A stretch of 64,000 bases of DNA from Bryobacteraceae bacterium (GTDB lineage: Bacteria > Acidobacteriota > Terriglobia > Bryobacterales > Bryobacteraceae). The stretch spans positions 62,001 to 126,000 of the forward strand of contig JAWKHH010000005.1 in NCBI GenBank assembly GCA_041394945.1, in the 5' to 3' direction. Under the pieces are notes generated by a model. It was not told where the DNA came from. It did no database searches and saw nothing but the letters and a program-made list of their open reading frames with translations. This document shows, one piece after another, positions 17,175 through 25,931 of this stretch (its first letter is position 1; every line of letters begins with the position of its first letter). Position numbers and translations under genes: made by a program.

Positions 17175-18544
17175 CGCACGCCTCGGCCGTCGGCAAGGAA
17201 AGCCGCCTCGAGTTCGGGAACGGCGCTTTCGACGGCGAAGAAGATGACGCGGTCGCCGGGCTCGATGAGGGCGTTGCCGCGCGGGACGATGGCTTCCCCA
17301 GTGGGCTTCACGATCGCGCCGACGATCGACCCGCGTGGCATGCGGACATCGCGGAGCCGCTTTCCGGCGTAGCGGGCGCCCGGCCCGGCGATGAGCTCGA
17401 TGGCTTCGGCCTCTTCCTGCCGGAACGTGGTCACCGATTGGACGCGGCCCTTCCGGACGAACTGGAGGATGCCGTCGACGGCGGCCGCGCGGGGGCTCAC
17501 CGTGGTGGCGATGCCGAGCAGGTGCGCCATCGGGAGGTAATTGAGTTTATTGACGAGCGCGACTACCTTGCGCGCGCCGAGACGGCGGGCGAGCAAGCAC
17601 GCGATGATGTTGTCCTCATCGTGTCCGGTGAGGGCGAGGAAGGCGTCGGCGCGTTCGACGTTCTCCTCGCGGAGCGTGCCTTCGTCGGTGCCGTCGCCGT
17701 GGATGACGAGCGTATCGCGGGTGAGCTGGGAGATCTTCTCGCAGCGGGCGGCATCGGTTTCAAACAGCCGGACGCTCTTGCCCTGCGCTTCGAGCTCCTG
17801 GGCCACACCGATGCCGATCTGCTTGCCGCCGACGATGAAGACGTTGCGGAGCGATTCGCTGGCGCGCAGCCCCATGAAGGTGAGGTCCTGCTCGAGTTCC
17901 TGGGCGGTGGTGACGACGTAGATGACGTCGCCCGGCTGGATGGTGTCGGGTCCACGGGGGATGATCACCTGCTGGCCGCGGAAGATCATCGCGATGAGGG
18001 AGTTCTTGGGCGGGCCGGCGCGGTCGAGCTCTTCCATGCTCTTGCCGGCGGTCCAACTGCCGCGGTCGACGGCCATGCCGAACAGCTTCACCTTGCCGCC
18101 GGCGAACTCGACGATGTCGGAGACGCCGGGGAAGCGCAGTACGGGGAGGATGCGGCGGATGGTTTCGCCCTCGGGGTGAATGATGAGGTCGATGCGGAGG
18201 CCGGTATCGGCGCAGACGCGCCGCCAATGGTCGACTTCGTGGGTGCGCATGCGGGCGACCTTGACGCGGACGTTGCCCTCAGCCTGGGCGATCATGCAGG
18301 CGAGGAGGTTGACGTGATCGAGCGTGGTGGCGGCGATGATCATGTCCGCGCTGCCGACTCCGGCGGCGCGCATAGTCTTGACGCCAACGGCGCTGCCGTT
18401 GACGATCTTGGCGTCGAGTTGTTCTTCGAGGAGAGCGCACCGGTCGGCGTTCTCTTCGACGATGGTGATCTCGTTGCCCTCGCGGCTCAGCCGGCGTGCG
18501 ATGAGGGTGGCGACCTCTCCTCCGCCAGCGATCAGGATGCGCAT
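17171..18544 (-). CDS. trkA: Trk system NAD-binding regulatory subunit
   Basis: 457-residue peripheral gating protein for TrkH. It contains two RCK units in tandem: Rossmann domain 1 with IAGGGEVATLIAR (residues 4-16), a TrkA_C domain, then Rossmann domain 2 with VGGKQIGIG (~235) and a second TrkA_C domain ending near the C-terminus. ATG 18542-18544 has a GGAAGG ribosome-binding site and a TAGAAT hexamer 17 bases upstream. It is the first gene of the trkA-trkH operon and is transcribed divergently from cca; the two genes appear to share overlapping -10 elements. Confidence 0.95.
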   Translation of the reverse strand: MRILIAGGGEVATLIARRLSREGNEITIVEENADRCALLEEQLDAKIVNGSAVGVKTMRAAGVGSADMIIAATTLDHVNLLACMIAQAEGNVRVKVARMRTHEVDHWRRVCADTGLRIDLIIHPEGETIRRILPVLRFPGVSDIVEFAGGKVKLFGMAVDRGSWTAGKSMEELDRAGPPKNSLIAMIFRGQQVIIPRGPDTIQPGDVIYVVTTAQELEQDLTFMGLRASESLRNVFIVGGKQIGIGVAQELEAQGKSVRLFETDAARCEKISQLTRDTLVIHGDGTDEGTLREENVERADAFLALTGHDEDNIIACLLARRLGARKVVALVNKLNYLPMAHLLGIATTVSPRAAAVDGILQFVRKGRVQSVTTFRQEEAEAIELIAGPGARYAGKRLRDVRMPRGSIVGAIVKPTGEAIVPRGNALIEPGDRVIFFAVESAVPELEAAFLADGRGVR

Positions 18545-18560
18545 GGATGGTAAGCCTTCC

Positions 18561-18567
18561 TATTCTA
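18561..18567. promoter_or_regulatory. Overlapping bidirectional -10 elements between trkA and cca
   Basis: Seven bases read TATTCT rightward (12 bases before cca ATG 18579) and TAGAAT leftward (17 bases before trkA ATG). The whole gap between the two coding regions is only 34 bases. Confidence 0.4.
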
Positions 18568-18578
18568 AGATCAAAGCG

Positions 18579-19892
18579 ATGCCTGCGACCACCGGGGTGG
18601 AAGCCAAAGCCCGCACGATGGCGCTCGCCCTCCGCGACGCCGGGCACGAGGCTTACCTTGTCGGCGGCTGCGTGCGCGACTTCCTGCTCGGCCGCGCTCC
18701 GGGCGACTACGACATCGCCACCAGCGCCCGGCCAGAGGAGATCGCCGCTGTGTTCGGGCGCGGCGAGACGGTCGGCGCGCACTTCGGCGTGATGCTCGTC
18801 GACGGCGTGGAGGTCGCCACGTTCCGAAGCGACTATGACTATCGCGATGGGCGGCGCCCCGGCGAGGTCCGCTTCGAGACCGATCCCCGGGAGGACGCAC
18901 TTCGGCGGGACTTCACTGTCAACGCGCTCTTCCTCGATTCAGAAACCGGCGAGATCCTCGACTTCGTGGGAGGGCGGGAAGATCTCGAACGCGGCCTGAT
19001 CCGCGCCGTCGGCGACCCGCGCGCGCGCTTCGCCGAGGATCATTTGCGGATGCTTCGCGCGGTGCGCTTCGCCGCGCGGCTCGGCTTCGAGCTGGACGCG
19101 GCGACGCGCGAAGCGATCGTTGAACTCGCCCCGCGCATCGGCGTCATTTCGGCCGAACGCGTCCGCGACGAGATCGAGCGCATCCTCACCGAAGGCGGTG
19201 CGCGGCGCGGCTTTGAACTGCTGGATGAAACCGGTCTGCTCGGCGAAGTGCTGCCCGAGGCGGCGGCGCTGAAAGGCGTCGCTCAGCCGCCCGAGTTCCA
19301 CCCCGAGGGCGACGTGTGGACCCACGTCATGATGATGCTCGGCGCGATGCGCGAGCCAACGGCGTCGCTGGCGCTCGGCGTCCTGCTGCACGATATCGGG
19401 AAGCCGCCGACATTCCGCGTTACGGACCGCATCCGCTTCGACGGCCATGCCGAACTCGGCGCGCGGATGGCGCGGGCGATCCTCGAGCGGCTGCGATTTC
19501 CCGGCGCCGAGGTCGATCAGGTGGAGTCGCTCGTGCTCCACCATATGCGATTCCGCGACACGCCGAACATGCGTCCGAGCACGCTGAAGCGCTTCTTGCG
19601 CATGCCCCGCTTCGAGGAGCACCTCGAACTGCACCGCCTGGATTGCGTGGCGAGCCACGGGCGCCTAGGCAACTACGAGTTCGTGCGCGCCCGGCTCGCC
19701 GAAATTCCGGAAGAGGAGCTGAAACCGCCGCGGCTGGTAACCGGCGACGACCTGATCGCGATGGGCCGCCGTCCAGGCCCTGATTTCCGCACGATCCTCG
19801 ACGAAGTGGAGACGGCGCAACTCGAAGGGGCGATCGCGACGCGGGAAGAGGCTCTCCTGTTCGTTGAGACGCGGTTCGGAGCAGCGCCATGA
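18579..19892 (+). CDS. cca: CCA tRNA nucleotidyltransferase with HD domain
   Basis: 437-residue enzyme that adds or repairs the 3' CCA end of tRNAs. The class II nucleotidyltransferase head has GG at 29-30 in LVGGCVRDFLLG and the DxD metal pair at 43-45. An RRDFTVNALF motif, a PolyA_pol RNA-binding region with EDHLRMLRAVRFA, and an HD phosphohydrolase domain with LLHDIGK near residue 270 follow. An in-frame ATG at 18543 would overlap the trkA start, so 18579 is preferred. The stop overlaps the next ATG by four bases. Confidence 0.93.
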   Translation: MPATTGVEAKARTMALALRDAGHEAYLVGGCVRDFLLGRAPGDYDIATSARPEEIAAVFGRGETVGAHFGVMLVDGVEVATFRSDYDYRDGRRPGEVRFETDPREDALRRDFTVNALFLDSETGEILDFVGGREDLERGLIRAVGDPRARFAEDHLRMLRAVRFAARLGFELDAATREAIVELAPRIGVISAERVRDEIERILTEGGARRGFELLDETGLLGEVLPEAAALKGVAQPPEFHPEGDVWTHVMMMLGAMREPTASLALGVLLHDIGKPPTFRVTDRIRFDGHAELGARMARAILERLRFPGAEVDQVESLVLHHMRFRDTPNMRPSTLKRFLRMPRFEEHLELHRLDCVASHGRLGNYEFVRARLAEIPEEELKPPRLVTGDDLIAMGRRPGPDFRTILDEVETAQLEGAIATREEALLFVETRFGAAP

Positions 19893-20632
19893 AACGGGCG
19901 GCGGCGCTGTGGTCGCTGGCGGCGCTCCTGGCGGCCGCCGGCGACGAGAACAAGCCAACCGAGTTCCGCTTCGTGCGCGTGGAGTACAAGGATCTGCCGG
20001 GAACACGGCGCTTCTTCGGATCGCGTGGATGGTGGATGCAGGACTGGCCGGCTGCAGAAGTCCATTTCACGCAGGGCGTTCGCCGGTTGACGCGTATCGA
20101 CACGGGGGACGGGATTCACTTACCTCTCACTGACGACCGCATTTACGACTATCCATGGATCTATGCGACGCAGACCGGTTACTGGGACTTAGGCAAGGAA
20201 GAAACAGAGCGCCTGAGACAGTATTTGTTGCGCGGCGGGTTTCTTGTCGTCGACGACTTCCACGGGCCCCGCGACTGGGAGACGTTCGCCGCCAGTATGG
20301 CGCGTACACTGCCGGGCCGGCCGATCGTCGAGATCGAAGATTCGGACGCGATCATGCATTGCCTCTACGACATCACCGAACGGACCTACATTCCCGGCCT
20401 CCGCCATCTCCGCCGGGGTGCGGGCGGCTCCATCCGCGTTCAGCCGCAGTACGTGCCGCCGCACTGGCGCGCGATCACGGACGACCGCGGCCGGATGGTA
20501 GTGGCGGTCAACTACAACATGGATGTCGGCGATGCGTGGGAACACGCCGATATGCCGGAGTATCCCGAAGCGATGACGAGCCTCGCCTATCGCTTCGGGA
20601 TCAACTACATCGTCTACGCAATGACGCACTGA
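19889..20632 (+). CDS. DUF4159 domain protein, exported
   Basis: 247 residues with a short signal peptide (LWSLAALLAAAGDE). The rest matches the DUF4159 family: an IYDYPWIYA block, then LRQYLLRGGFLVVDDFHG resembling a glutamine-amidotransferase-like fold, and a C-terminal YRFGINYIVYAMTH. DUF4159 proteins usually sit in clusters with membrane MoxR/aerotolerance-type genes. Here it is instead coupled to cca by an ATGA overlap, with no such partners nearby. Function unknown; periplasmic location inferred. Confidence 0.85.
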   Translation: MKRAAALWSLAALLAAAGDENKPTEFRFVRVEYKDLPGTRRFFGSRGWWMQDWPAAEVHFTQGVRRLTRIDTGDGIHLPLTDDRIYDYPWIYATQTGYWDLGKEETERLRQYLLRGGFLVVDDFHGPRDWETFAASMARTLPGRPIVEIEDSDAIMHCLYDITERTYIPGLRHLRRGAGGSIRVQPQYVPPHWRAITDDRGRMVVAVNYNMDVGDAWEHADMPEYPEAMTSLAYRFGINYIVYAMTH

Positions 20633-20648
20633 GCGGGACGGGCAGGGT

Positions 20649-21107
20649 TCAGGGCCGTGCTCCGCGGCGTCCGACGCCCGAGCCGCGGCTGCCCTTTAGG
20701 GAGTCGTACTTGGTCTTCTGATCCGCCGTGAGCAGCGCGTAGAATTTCGCCTGCGCCTTGGCCTGGATGGCGGTCACCTGGCCGTGAATCACGCCGATGG
20801 CTGCCGAGAGGCGGTCGAGCTCGGCCTCGCTCTGGTTTGCGTTAATGGCGGCGGTGAGGGCCTCTCGCGCGGCTTGCATCTGGCCGCTGGCGGTGTCGGT
20901 GGCGGTCTGGGCCGCGTCGAAGATGGCCTGGGCCTGGGTCTTCTGGTCGTCGGTGAGCGAAAGGTAGCCGGCCAGAAAATCCAGGCGGCTCAAGCGGGTG
21001 CGCTCGCCGGTTCCGGGTGTGGTGGTTTGCGCCATGGCGGGCACGACGGCCGCGGCGATCGTGAGCGCGGCTGTCAAGGCGCGCCGGGTGATTGTTGCTT
21101 GTTTCAT
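20649..21107 (-). CDS. Spy/CpxP-like periplasmic protein
   Basis: 152 residues: a signal peptide ending AMAQ, then an all-helical domain with two LTxxQ-type motifs (LSLTDDQKTQ and LLTADQKTKYDSL), the hallmark of Spy/CpxP refolding chaperones and metal-resistance sensors. The tail is a Gly/Arg-rich GSRGSGVGRRGARP. A strong AGGAGG ribosome-binding site is visible upstream. It lies opposite the DUF4159 gene with a 16-base gap. A chaperone role under envelope stress is inferred from the family. Confidence 0.8.
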   Translation of the reverse strand: MKQATITRRALTAALTIAAAVVPAMAQTTTPGTGERTRLSRLDFLAGYLSLTDDQKTQAQAIFDAAQTATDTASGQMQAAREALTAAINANQSEAELDRLSAAIGVIHGQVTAIQAKAQAKFYALLTADQKTKYDSLKGSRGSGVGRRGARP

Positions 21108-21237
21108 CGTCTTGGGTTAGTAACCTCCTGGTGAATCGAACACGAGCCGGCGTCGAGCCATGCACCTTTCGTTGTAAAGATGACTTAACATTGGTCACAC
21201 CCTGCGTGGCGGCCGGCGGATGTTGTACGCTTGAGAC

Positions 21238-21609
21238 GTGATCCGGCGTTTCTGCTGCATCCTGGCGGTCTCCGTGCTCGCCTCCGCACAACAGACCGGC
21301 GCCCAGAGCAAATCGGGCGCGTCCCAGGAGAAGAAGGAAGAGACATCTCAGGAGAAGCAATCCGGGCAGGAGAAGAAACCCGCGCCGCTTTTCCAAGGCA
21401 CGCTCGGCGTGCGGTCCTCGGAACGGACCAAGACCTCGGCGACGCTCGGCTTCAACGGCATCGACCCGTCCGGCAAGCTCGAAGCAAGCGTTATGGCCGC
21501 CAGCCCGAGCGCGGCCGACGTGGAGAAGGCCGAACAAATGGCCGCTCACCAGCCGTCCGCCGAAGAACTGAAAGCGTTTCGTGAGGAAGGAGGACTGAAA
21601 GCGAGATGA
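21238..21609 (+). CDS. Small exported protein of unknown function
   Basis: 123 residues from GTG 21238: signal peptide (CCILAVSVLASAQQ), a low-complexity Lys/Glu/Gln/Ser linker of ~30 residues, then a compact region (GTLGVRSSERTKTSATLGF) and an acidic C-terminus. A TACGCT box ends 6 bases before the GTG. Its stop overlaps the M48 protease start (ATGA), suggesting coupled expression and perhaps a shared envelope function. No family recognised. Confidence 0.65.
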   Translation: MIRRFCCILAVSVLASAQQTGAQSKSGASQEKKEETSQEKQSGQEKKPAPLFQGTLGVRSSERTKTSATLGFNGIDPSGKLEASVMAASPSAADVEKAEQMAAHQPSAEELKAFREEGGLKAR

Positions 21610-22490
21610 AACGACCCATCGCCGTATCGGCCGTAGTACCGGCGCTGCTTGCAGTCCTATTCGCTGCGCCCGGCCGCGCGCAACTCGGCGGCATCCTCAA
21701 CCGCGCGAAGAGCAAGATCGACAAGGCGCGGGACCAGGCCAAACCGGCCACGGACCGCGCCCAGCGCGCCGTGGACACCTACCAGCCCTGGAGCGCCGAA
21801 GAAGAGCAACAGATCGGGGAGGCGGCGGCGGCGAAGATGATCGCGATCTTCGGGCTCGTCGAAGATCCGGCCCAGGTGCGCTACGTCAACCTCGTGGGTC
21901 AGGTGGTGGCGGCGTTCGCTCCGCGCCAGCTCTCCTACCGGTTTGCGATTCTCGACACCGACATCGTGGGCGCGTTCGCCTTGCCCGGCGGGTTCGTGTT
22001 CGTCACACGGGCGGCGCTGGAACATATGAACAGCGAGGCGGAGCTGGCCGGTGCGCTGGGCCACGAGATCGTGCACGTCTCCGAGCGGCATCTCGAGAAA
22101 GAAATCCGCTCCAAGGCGACCACAAACTGGGCCGCCGAGGAGGCCCGTAGCCGCGCCGGCAGCCTTCTCAAGGATCGCGCCGATGCGGTGGTGAAGGACC
22201 TCTTCGGAACCAAGCTGAGCCGCGACAAGGAAGACCACGCCGACCGCGAGGGCGCCTCCATGGCGGGCGGAGCCGGATACGATCCGGGCGCGCTGGCGCA
22301 GTTTCTCCAGAAGCTGGCCACGGCCGGATCGAAGGAAGAGAGCAAGCGTGCGTTCGGCCAGTTGCTGAGCACCCACCCGCCGTTTGAGGAGCGCATCGCG
22401 CAACTGGGCTCGATCTCCGGCGCCGGCAAGGGCGCGACACTCGAAGCCCGCTACCACGCCGCAGTGGCCGCAACCGCCGCCAAGCCGTAG
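21606..22490 (+). CDS. Exported M48-family metalloprotease
   Basis: 294 residues with a signal peptide ending APGRAQ and no further membrane segment. The catalytic zinc motif HEIVHVSERH sits near residue 153, and a downstream acidic helix with DREGASMAGGAGYDPGAL supplies the third ligand. It resembles the protease half of BepA/LoiP-type envelope quality-control proteases, without TPRs. A short linker rich in KAR/QA repeats follows the signal peptide. It is preceded by, and overlaps, the small exported gene. Confidence 0.88.
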   Translation: MKRPIAVSAVVPALLAVLFAAPGRAQLGGILNRAKSKIDKARDQAKPATDRAQRAVDTYQPWSAEEEQQIGEAAAAKMIAIFGLVEDPAQVRYVNLVGQVVAAFAPRQLSYRFAILDTDIVGAFALPGGFVFVTRAALEHMNSEAELAGALGHEIVHVSERHLEKEIRSKATTNWAAEEARSRAGSLLKDRADAVVKDLFGTKLSRDKEDHADREGASMAGGAGYDPGALAQFLQKLATAGSKEESKRAFGQLLSTHPPFEERIAQLGSISGAGKGATLEARYHAAVAATAAKP

Positions 22491-22553
22491 GCCGAGGGCG
22501 GCAGGGAGCGCGCTACGTACAGTCCTCAGAGCCGGAGAAACCTGCTGCGGGCA

Positions 22554-24449
22554 GTGGCGGCCACCAGCGCCGCTGTCGCGCTTACCTTCGGTCTCGTCCA
22601 TCACAGCGGCGTGCTCGAGTGGCTGGAGAGCAGGACCGGCGATTGGCGTGTGCGTGCGACCGCCGATCCGGCCCGCGCCAGCCGCGACCTTCTCGTCATC
22701 GACATCGACAACGCCAGCTTCCGCGCGCTCACCGACAAACTGGGCCGATGGCCATGGACGCGCCGGGTTTGGACCGAGCTGATCCGCCATGTGAGCCGCG
22801 GCAAACCCGGCCTAATCCTGTTCGACGCGCTGTTCAGCGGCGCCGAGCCGGAGGCAGACGAGGAGTTCGCAGCGGTGCTGAAGTCGGCCGGAAACGTCGT
22901 GCTGCCGTTCGCGCTGGTATCAGGACGGATCCAGACAGATGGTCCCGCTGCGGCCCCGCCGGCAAGCGCGGCGATCAGGGTAGAGGGCGCGGCGCCTGGT
23001 CCCGTGTATCCGCACGCCGAATGGTCCGTGAACGGGCCGAATCCGCAACTGGCGTCCGCCATCGCAGCCGCCGGCAACAACCTGTGGACGCCGGACGCGG
23101 ACGGCGTCACGCGGCGTCTGCCACTGGTGACGCGATACCTTGGCCGCACCTGGGCGAACACGTGGCTTGCCGCCGCACTTCAGCTCAAAGGCCCGGCAAG
23201 CGCGAGGTTTGACGGCGGCGAGTTCCGCGCAGGCGCCATCCGCGCCCCAATCGACACCGAGGGGCGCTACGTCATCGCATGGTACGGCGACCCCCTTACG
23301 GTCTACCGGCACATCCCGCTCTGGGAGATGATCTGCTCGATCTATCCGGACCAATGCGACGCCTCGGTTCCAAAGCACGCGCCGGCGGAGTTCGCCGGAA
23401 AGATCGTGGTGATCGGCGCAAGCGCCGCCGGGAGCTACGAGGTTCGGCCGACGGCGGTTTCGGAAACCGCGCCTGGATATTTCGTGCTCGCCACGGCGCT
23501 CGACAACCTCCTCCACAACCACGCCGTGCGCCGGTCTCCCGCGTGGCTCGATTGGCTGGCGATCGCCGTGCTGGCGGCCGTCCCGGGCGTGCTGGTGTTG
23601 CGTTACCGGTCCGCGCTGGCGCCGCTCGTGTGGACGGCCGGCGTCGCCGCGGCGTACGTGGGATTGTGCTACTGGCTTTATGCGCACTGGTTCTGGATGC
23701 CGATGGCCGCCCCGGTGCTCGCCGCCGCGGTGGGCTTCTCCGGGAACACCGCGGCTCGATACTTCACGGTCAATCGCGAACTGGCGCAGACGCGCGGGAC
23801 ACTCGAACGGTACGTGTCGCCGCAATTGGTGCGCCACGTGATGAACAACCTGGACTCGTTCCGCTTCGACGGCGAGCGCCGCAAGCTAACCATCTTCTTC
23901 TCAGACGTGCGGAGCTTCACCACGCTCACTGAGCAGTCCGAACCCGTCGAGCTGATCCAGCAACTGAACGAGTACCTGGAGGCGATGACCGATATCGTCT
24001 TCCGCTACGAGGGAATCGTCGACAAGTTCATCGGCGACGGCATCATGGCGCACTGGGGCGCGTTCACGCCGGACCGGCCAAATGCGCAGCTCGCCGCCCG
24101 GGCGGCGCTCGAGATGATGGAACGTCTGCGCCGGTTGAACGAGAGCTGGCAAGCCGCTGGACGTCCCACCCTCGATATCGGCATCGGGATGAACACCGCC
24201 GAGGTGATCTTCGGCAACATCGGGACGGGCAGGAAGAGCGACTTCACGGTAATCGGCGACGGTGTGAACCTGGCCGCGCGGCTCGAGAGCGCGAACAAGG
24301 AGTACCACACTCACATCATCGTCAGCGAGTTCATGCTGCGTGAACTCGGCGCCGCGGCGCAGGTGCGGCCGCTCGGGTCCATCGTGGTGAAGGGCAAGAC
24401 AGTTCCGGTGGAGATCTACGAACTCCTTGGGCTCGCAGCGGCGCCATAG
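22554..24449 (+). CDS. CHASE2-domain adenylate/guanylate cyclase
   Basis: About 631 residues. An extracytoplasmic CHASE2 sensor (~20-340, with the family-typical LLVIDIDNASFRAL near its start) is followed by three membrane helices (~345-410). A class III nucleotide cyclase domain comes last, with the first metal Asp in FFSDVRSFTTL (~449), the second in KFIGDGIMAHWG (~493) and NLAARLESANK near 570. It should make cAMP or cGMP in response to an envelope signal. GTG 22554 is the first standard start, but the frame is open back to 22491 and residues before it (SRRNLLRA) look like a natural N-terminus, so a rarer start codon is possible. Its 3' end overlaps the opposing regulator gene by 34 bases. 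Confidence 0.88.
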   Translation: MAATSAAVALTFGLVHHSGVLEWLESRTGDWRVRATADPARASRDLLVIDIDNASFRALTDKLGRWPWTRRVWTELIRHVSRGKPGLILFDALFSGAEPEADEEFAAVLKSAGNVVLPFALVSGRIQTDGPAAAPPASAAIRVEGAAPGPVYPHAEWSVNGPNPQLASAIAAAGNNLWTPDADGVTRRLPLVTRYLGRTWANTWLAAALQLKGPASARFDGGEFRAGAIRAPIDTEGRYVIAWYGDPLTVYRHIPLWEMICSIYPDQCDASVPKHAPAEFAGKIVVIGASAAGSYEVRPTAVSETAPGYFVLATALDNLLHNHAVRRSPAWLDWLAIAVLAAVPGVLVLRYRSALAPLVWTAGVAAAYVGLCYWLYAHWFWMPMAAPVLAAAVGFSGNTAARYFTVNRELAQTRGTLERYVSPQLVRHVMNNLDSFRFDGERRKLTIFFSDVRSFTTLTEQSEPVELIQQLNEYLEAMTDIVFRYEGIVDKFIGDGIMAHWGAFTPDRPNAQLAARAALEMMERLRRLNESWQAAGRPTLDIGIGMNTAEVIFGNIGTGRKSDFTVIGDGVNLAARLESANKEYHTHIIVSEFMLRELGAAAQVRPLGSIVVKGKTVPVEIYELLGLAAAP

Positions 24450-24814
24450 TCGTCGCCGGCGTCGCGCACGATCCGCATATCGTCGCCGCGGAACATGTAC
24501 CCTCCGCCGCGCACCGTCAGCAGGAAGCGCGGCGACCGGGGGTGCTCTTCGATCTTCTGGCGCAGGCCGGCGACGTGTACGTCCACGGTGCGGGTGGTGA
24601 CAGCGGCATAGTCCCAGACTTCGCGCAGCAGTTCTTCGCGCGTCACCACGCCGCCGCGACGGGCGACGAGGTAACGCAGTAGTTGCAGTTCTTTGAGGGG
24701 TACCGGCACCGCCGTCCCGTCGCGCGTGAGGCGGCCGCGGTCGAAGTCGACTGCGATGTTGCCGAACGCGAAGTCCGCAGGTAACCGGGGCCGGGTGGGT
24801 TCGTTCGCGATCAT
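24416..24814 (-). CDS. OmpR-type winged-helix DNA-binding protein without receiver domain
   Basis: 132 residues, essentially one Trans_reg_C winged helix. The recognition helix region RTVDVHVAGLRQKI and the wing FLLTVRGGGYMF are typical of OmpR/PhoB. No phospho-acceptor receiver domain precedes it; the upstream ~20 codons are unrelated. ATG 24814 has an AGGAAG ribosome-binding site. It cannot be switched by phosphorylation in the usual way, so it may be constitutive or controlled by partner binding. Overlap with the CHASE2 cyclase 3' end suggests, but does not prove, a regulatory link. Confidence 0.8.
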   Translation of the reverse strand: MIANEPTRPRLPADFAFGNIAVDFDRGRLTRDGTAVPVPLKELQLLRYLVARRGGVVTREELLREVWDYAAVTTRTVDVHVAGLRQKIEEHPRSPRFLLTVRGGGYMFRGDDMRIVRDAGDDYGAAASPRSS

Positions 24815-24886
24815 GACTTCCTGAACTTGCAGACGCGGCCCGCCGGCGTCCGGGATGTAAAGGAATGTCAAAGAGAGGACGCCCGG

Positions 24887-25837
24887 CTAGTCCGGATCGT
24901 TCCAGAATTCTTCCGAAAGGTACTTATCGGCGCCGTCGCAGAGCACGGTGACGATGACGGCTTTCTCCCCGATTTCCGCCAGCTCCCGCCCCAGCCGCAA
25001 AGCCGCGTGAACGTTCGCCCCGGCCGAGATGCCGATCAGCAGGCCCTCTTCGCGGGCGGCGCGGCGCACCATGCGGTATGCGTCTTCGGTTTCCACCCAG
25101 ACGTTCCCGTCGGCGATCGAGTCGTCGTAGATGTCCGGCACCAGCGCCGTGGGCATGTGTTTCAGCCCCTCCAGCCCGTGAAAGCCGGTGGCCGGCTGCA
25201 TGGAGATGCAGCGGACGTGCGGGGCATCTTCGCGGAAGCGGCGAGTGACGCCCATGAACGTGCCTGAGGTGCCGAGGCCGGTGATGAAGTGGGTGATGCG
25301 GCCTCCGGTCTGGTCGAGAATCTCGAGGGCAGTGGTTTCGAAATGCGCGCGCCAGTTGGCCGGATTCCCGTATTGATCGGGGTAGAAGTAGCGGTCCGGC
25401 TCGGAATGGTAGATCTCGCGGCAGCGGCGAATCGCCCCGTCGGTGCCGAGCGCGGGGTCTGTGAACACGATCTCAGCGCCGTAGGCGCGGAGCATGCGCT
25501 TGCGCTCCGGCGAGGCGTTCTGGGGCAGGCAGAGCTTCACTTTGTAGCCGCGGGCCGCGCCGATCATGGCATAGGCGATGCCGGTGTTGCCGCTGGTGGC
25601 GTCGAGGATGGTGCGGTTCGGATTGAGGCGGCCGGCACGCTCCCCGTCGAGGATCATGTTGAGCGCGGGCCGGTCCTTCACCGATCCGCCGGGATTGAAA
25701 TACTCCGCCTTTCCGAAAATCTCGATGCCCGGCAGCCCGGAGGGGATCCGCTTCAACTGCAGCAGCGGGGTGTTGCCGATCTCGGCGAGCACGGAGGTGT
25801 CGCGTGTGGGGTAAAGACGTGGAACAGCGGTGGCCAT
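24887..25837 (-). CDS. cysM: PLP-dependent cysteine synthase family protein, CysM-like
   Basis: 316-residue fold-type II PLP enzyme making cysteine from an activated serine and a sulfur donor. PLP Lys54 lies in NPGGSVKDRPA; the substrate loop TSGNTG and the phosphate-binding GLGTSGTF are present. The blocks DQYGNPANW and DGADKYLS near the C-terminus are closer to mycobacterial CysM than to CysK, so O-phosphoserine could be the acceptor. No sulfur-carrier gene is adjacent. ATG 25837 follows a GAGGGGG ribosome-binding site and a TAGAAT box; longer frames lack homology. Exact substrate pair uncertain. Confidence 0.82.
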   Translation of the reverse strand: MATAVPRLYPTRDTSVLAEIGNTPLLQLKRIPSGLPGIEIFGKAEYFNPGGSVKDRPALNMILDGERAGRLNPNRTILDATSGNTGIAYAMIGAARGYKVKLCLPQNASPERKRMLRAYGAEIVFTDPALGTDGAIRRCREIYHSEPDRYFYPDQYGNPANWRAHFETTALEILDQTGGRITHFITGLGTSGTFMGVTRRFREDAPHVRCISMQPATGFHGLEGLKHMPTALVPDIYDDSIADGNVWVETEDAYRMVRRAAREEGLLIGISAGANVHAALRLGRELAEIGEKAVIVTVLCDGADKYLSEEFWNDPD

Positions 25838-25931
25838 CCGTAAAAGCCCCCTCATTCTAACGCAGGGCGGACGCCCGCCGATCGCCCACGACAAGCTGCC
25901 GCGATAAGCTAGAGATAATCGCACACCGCCA

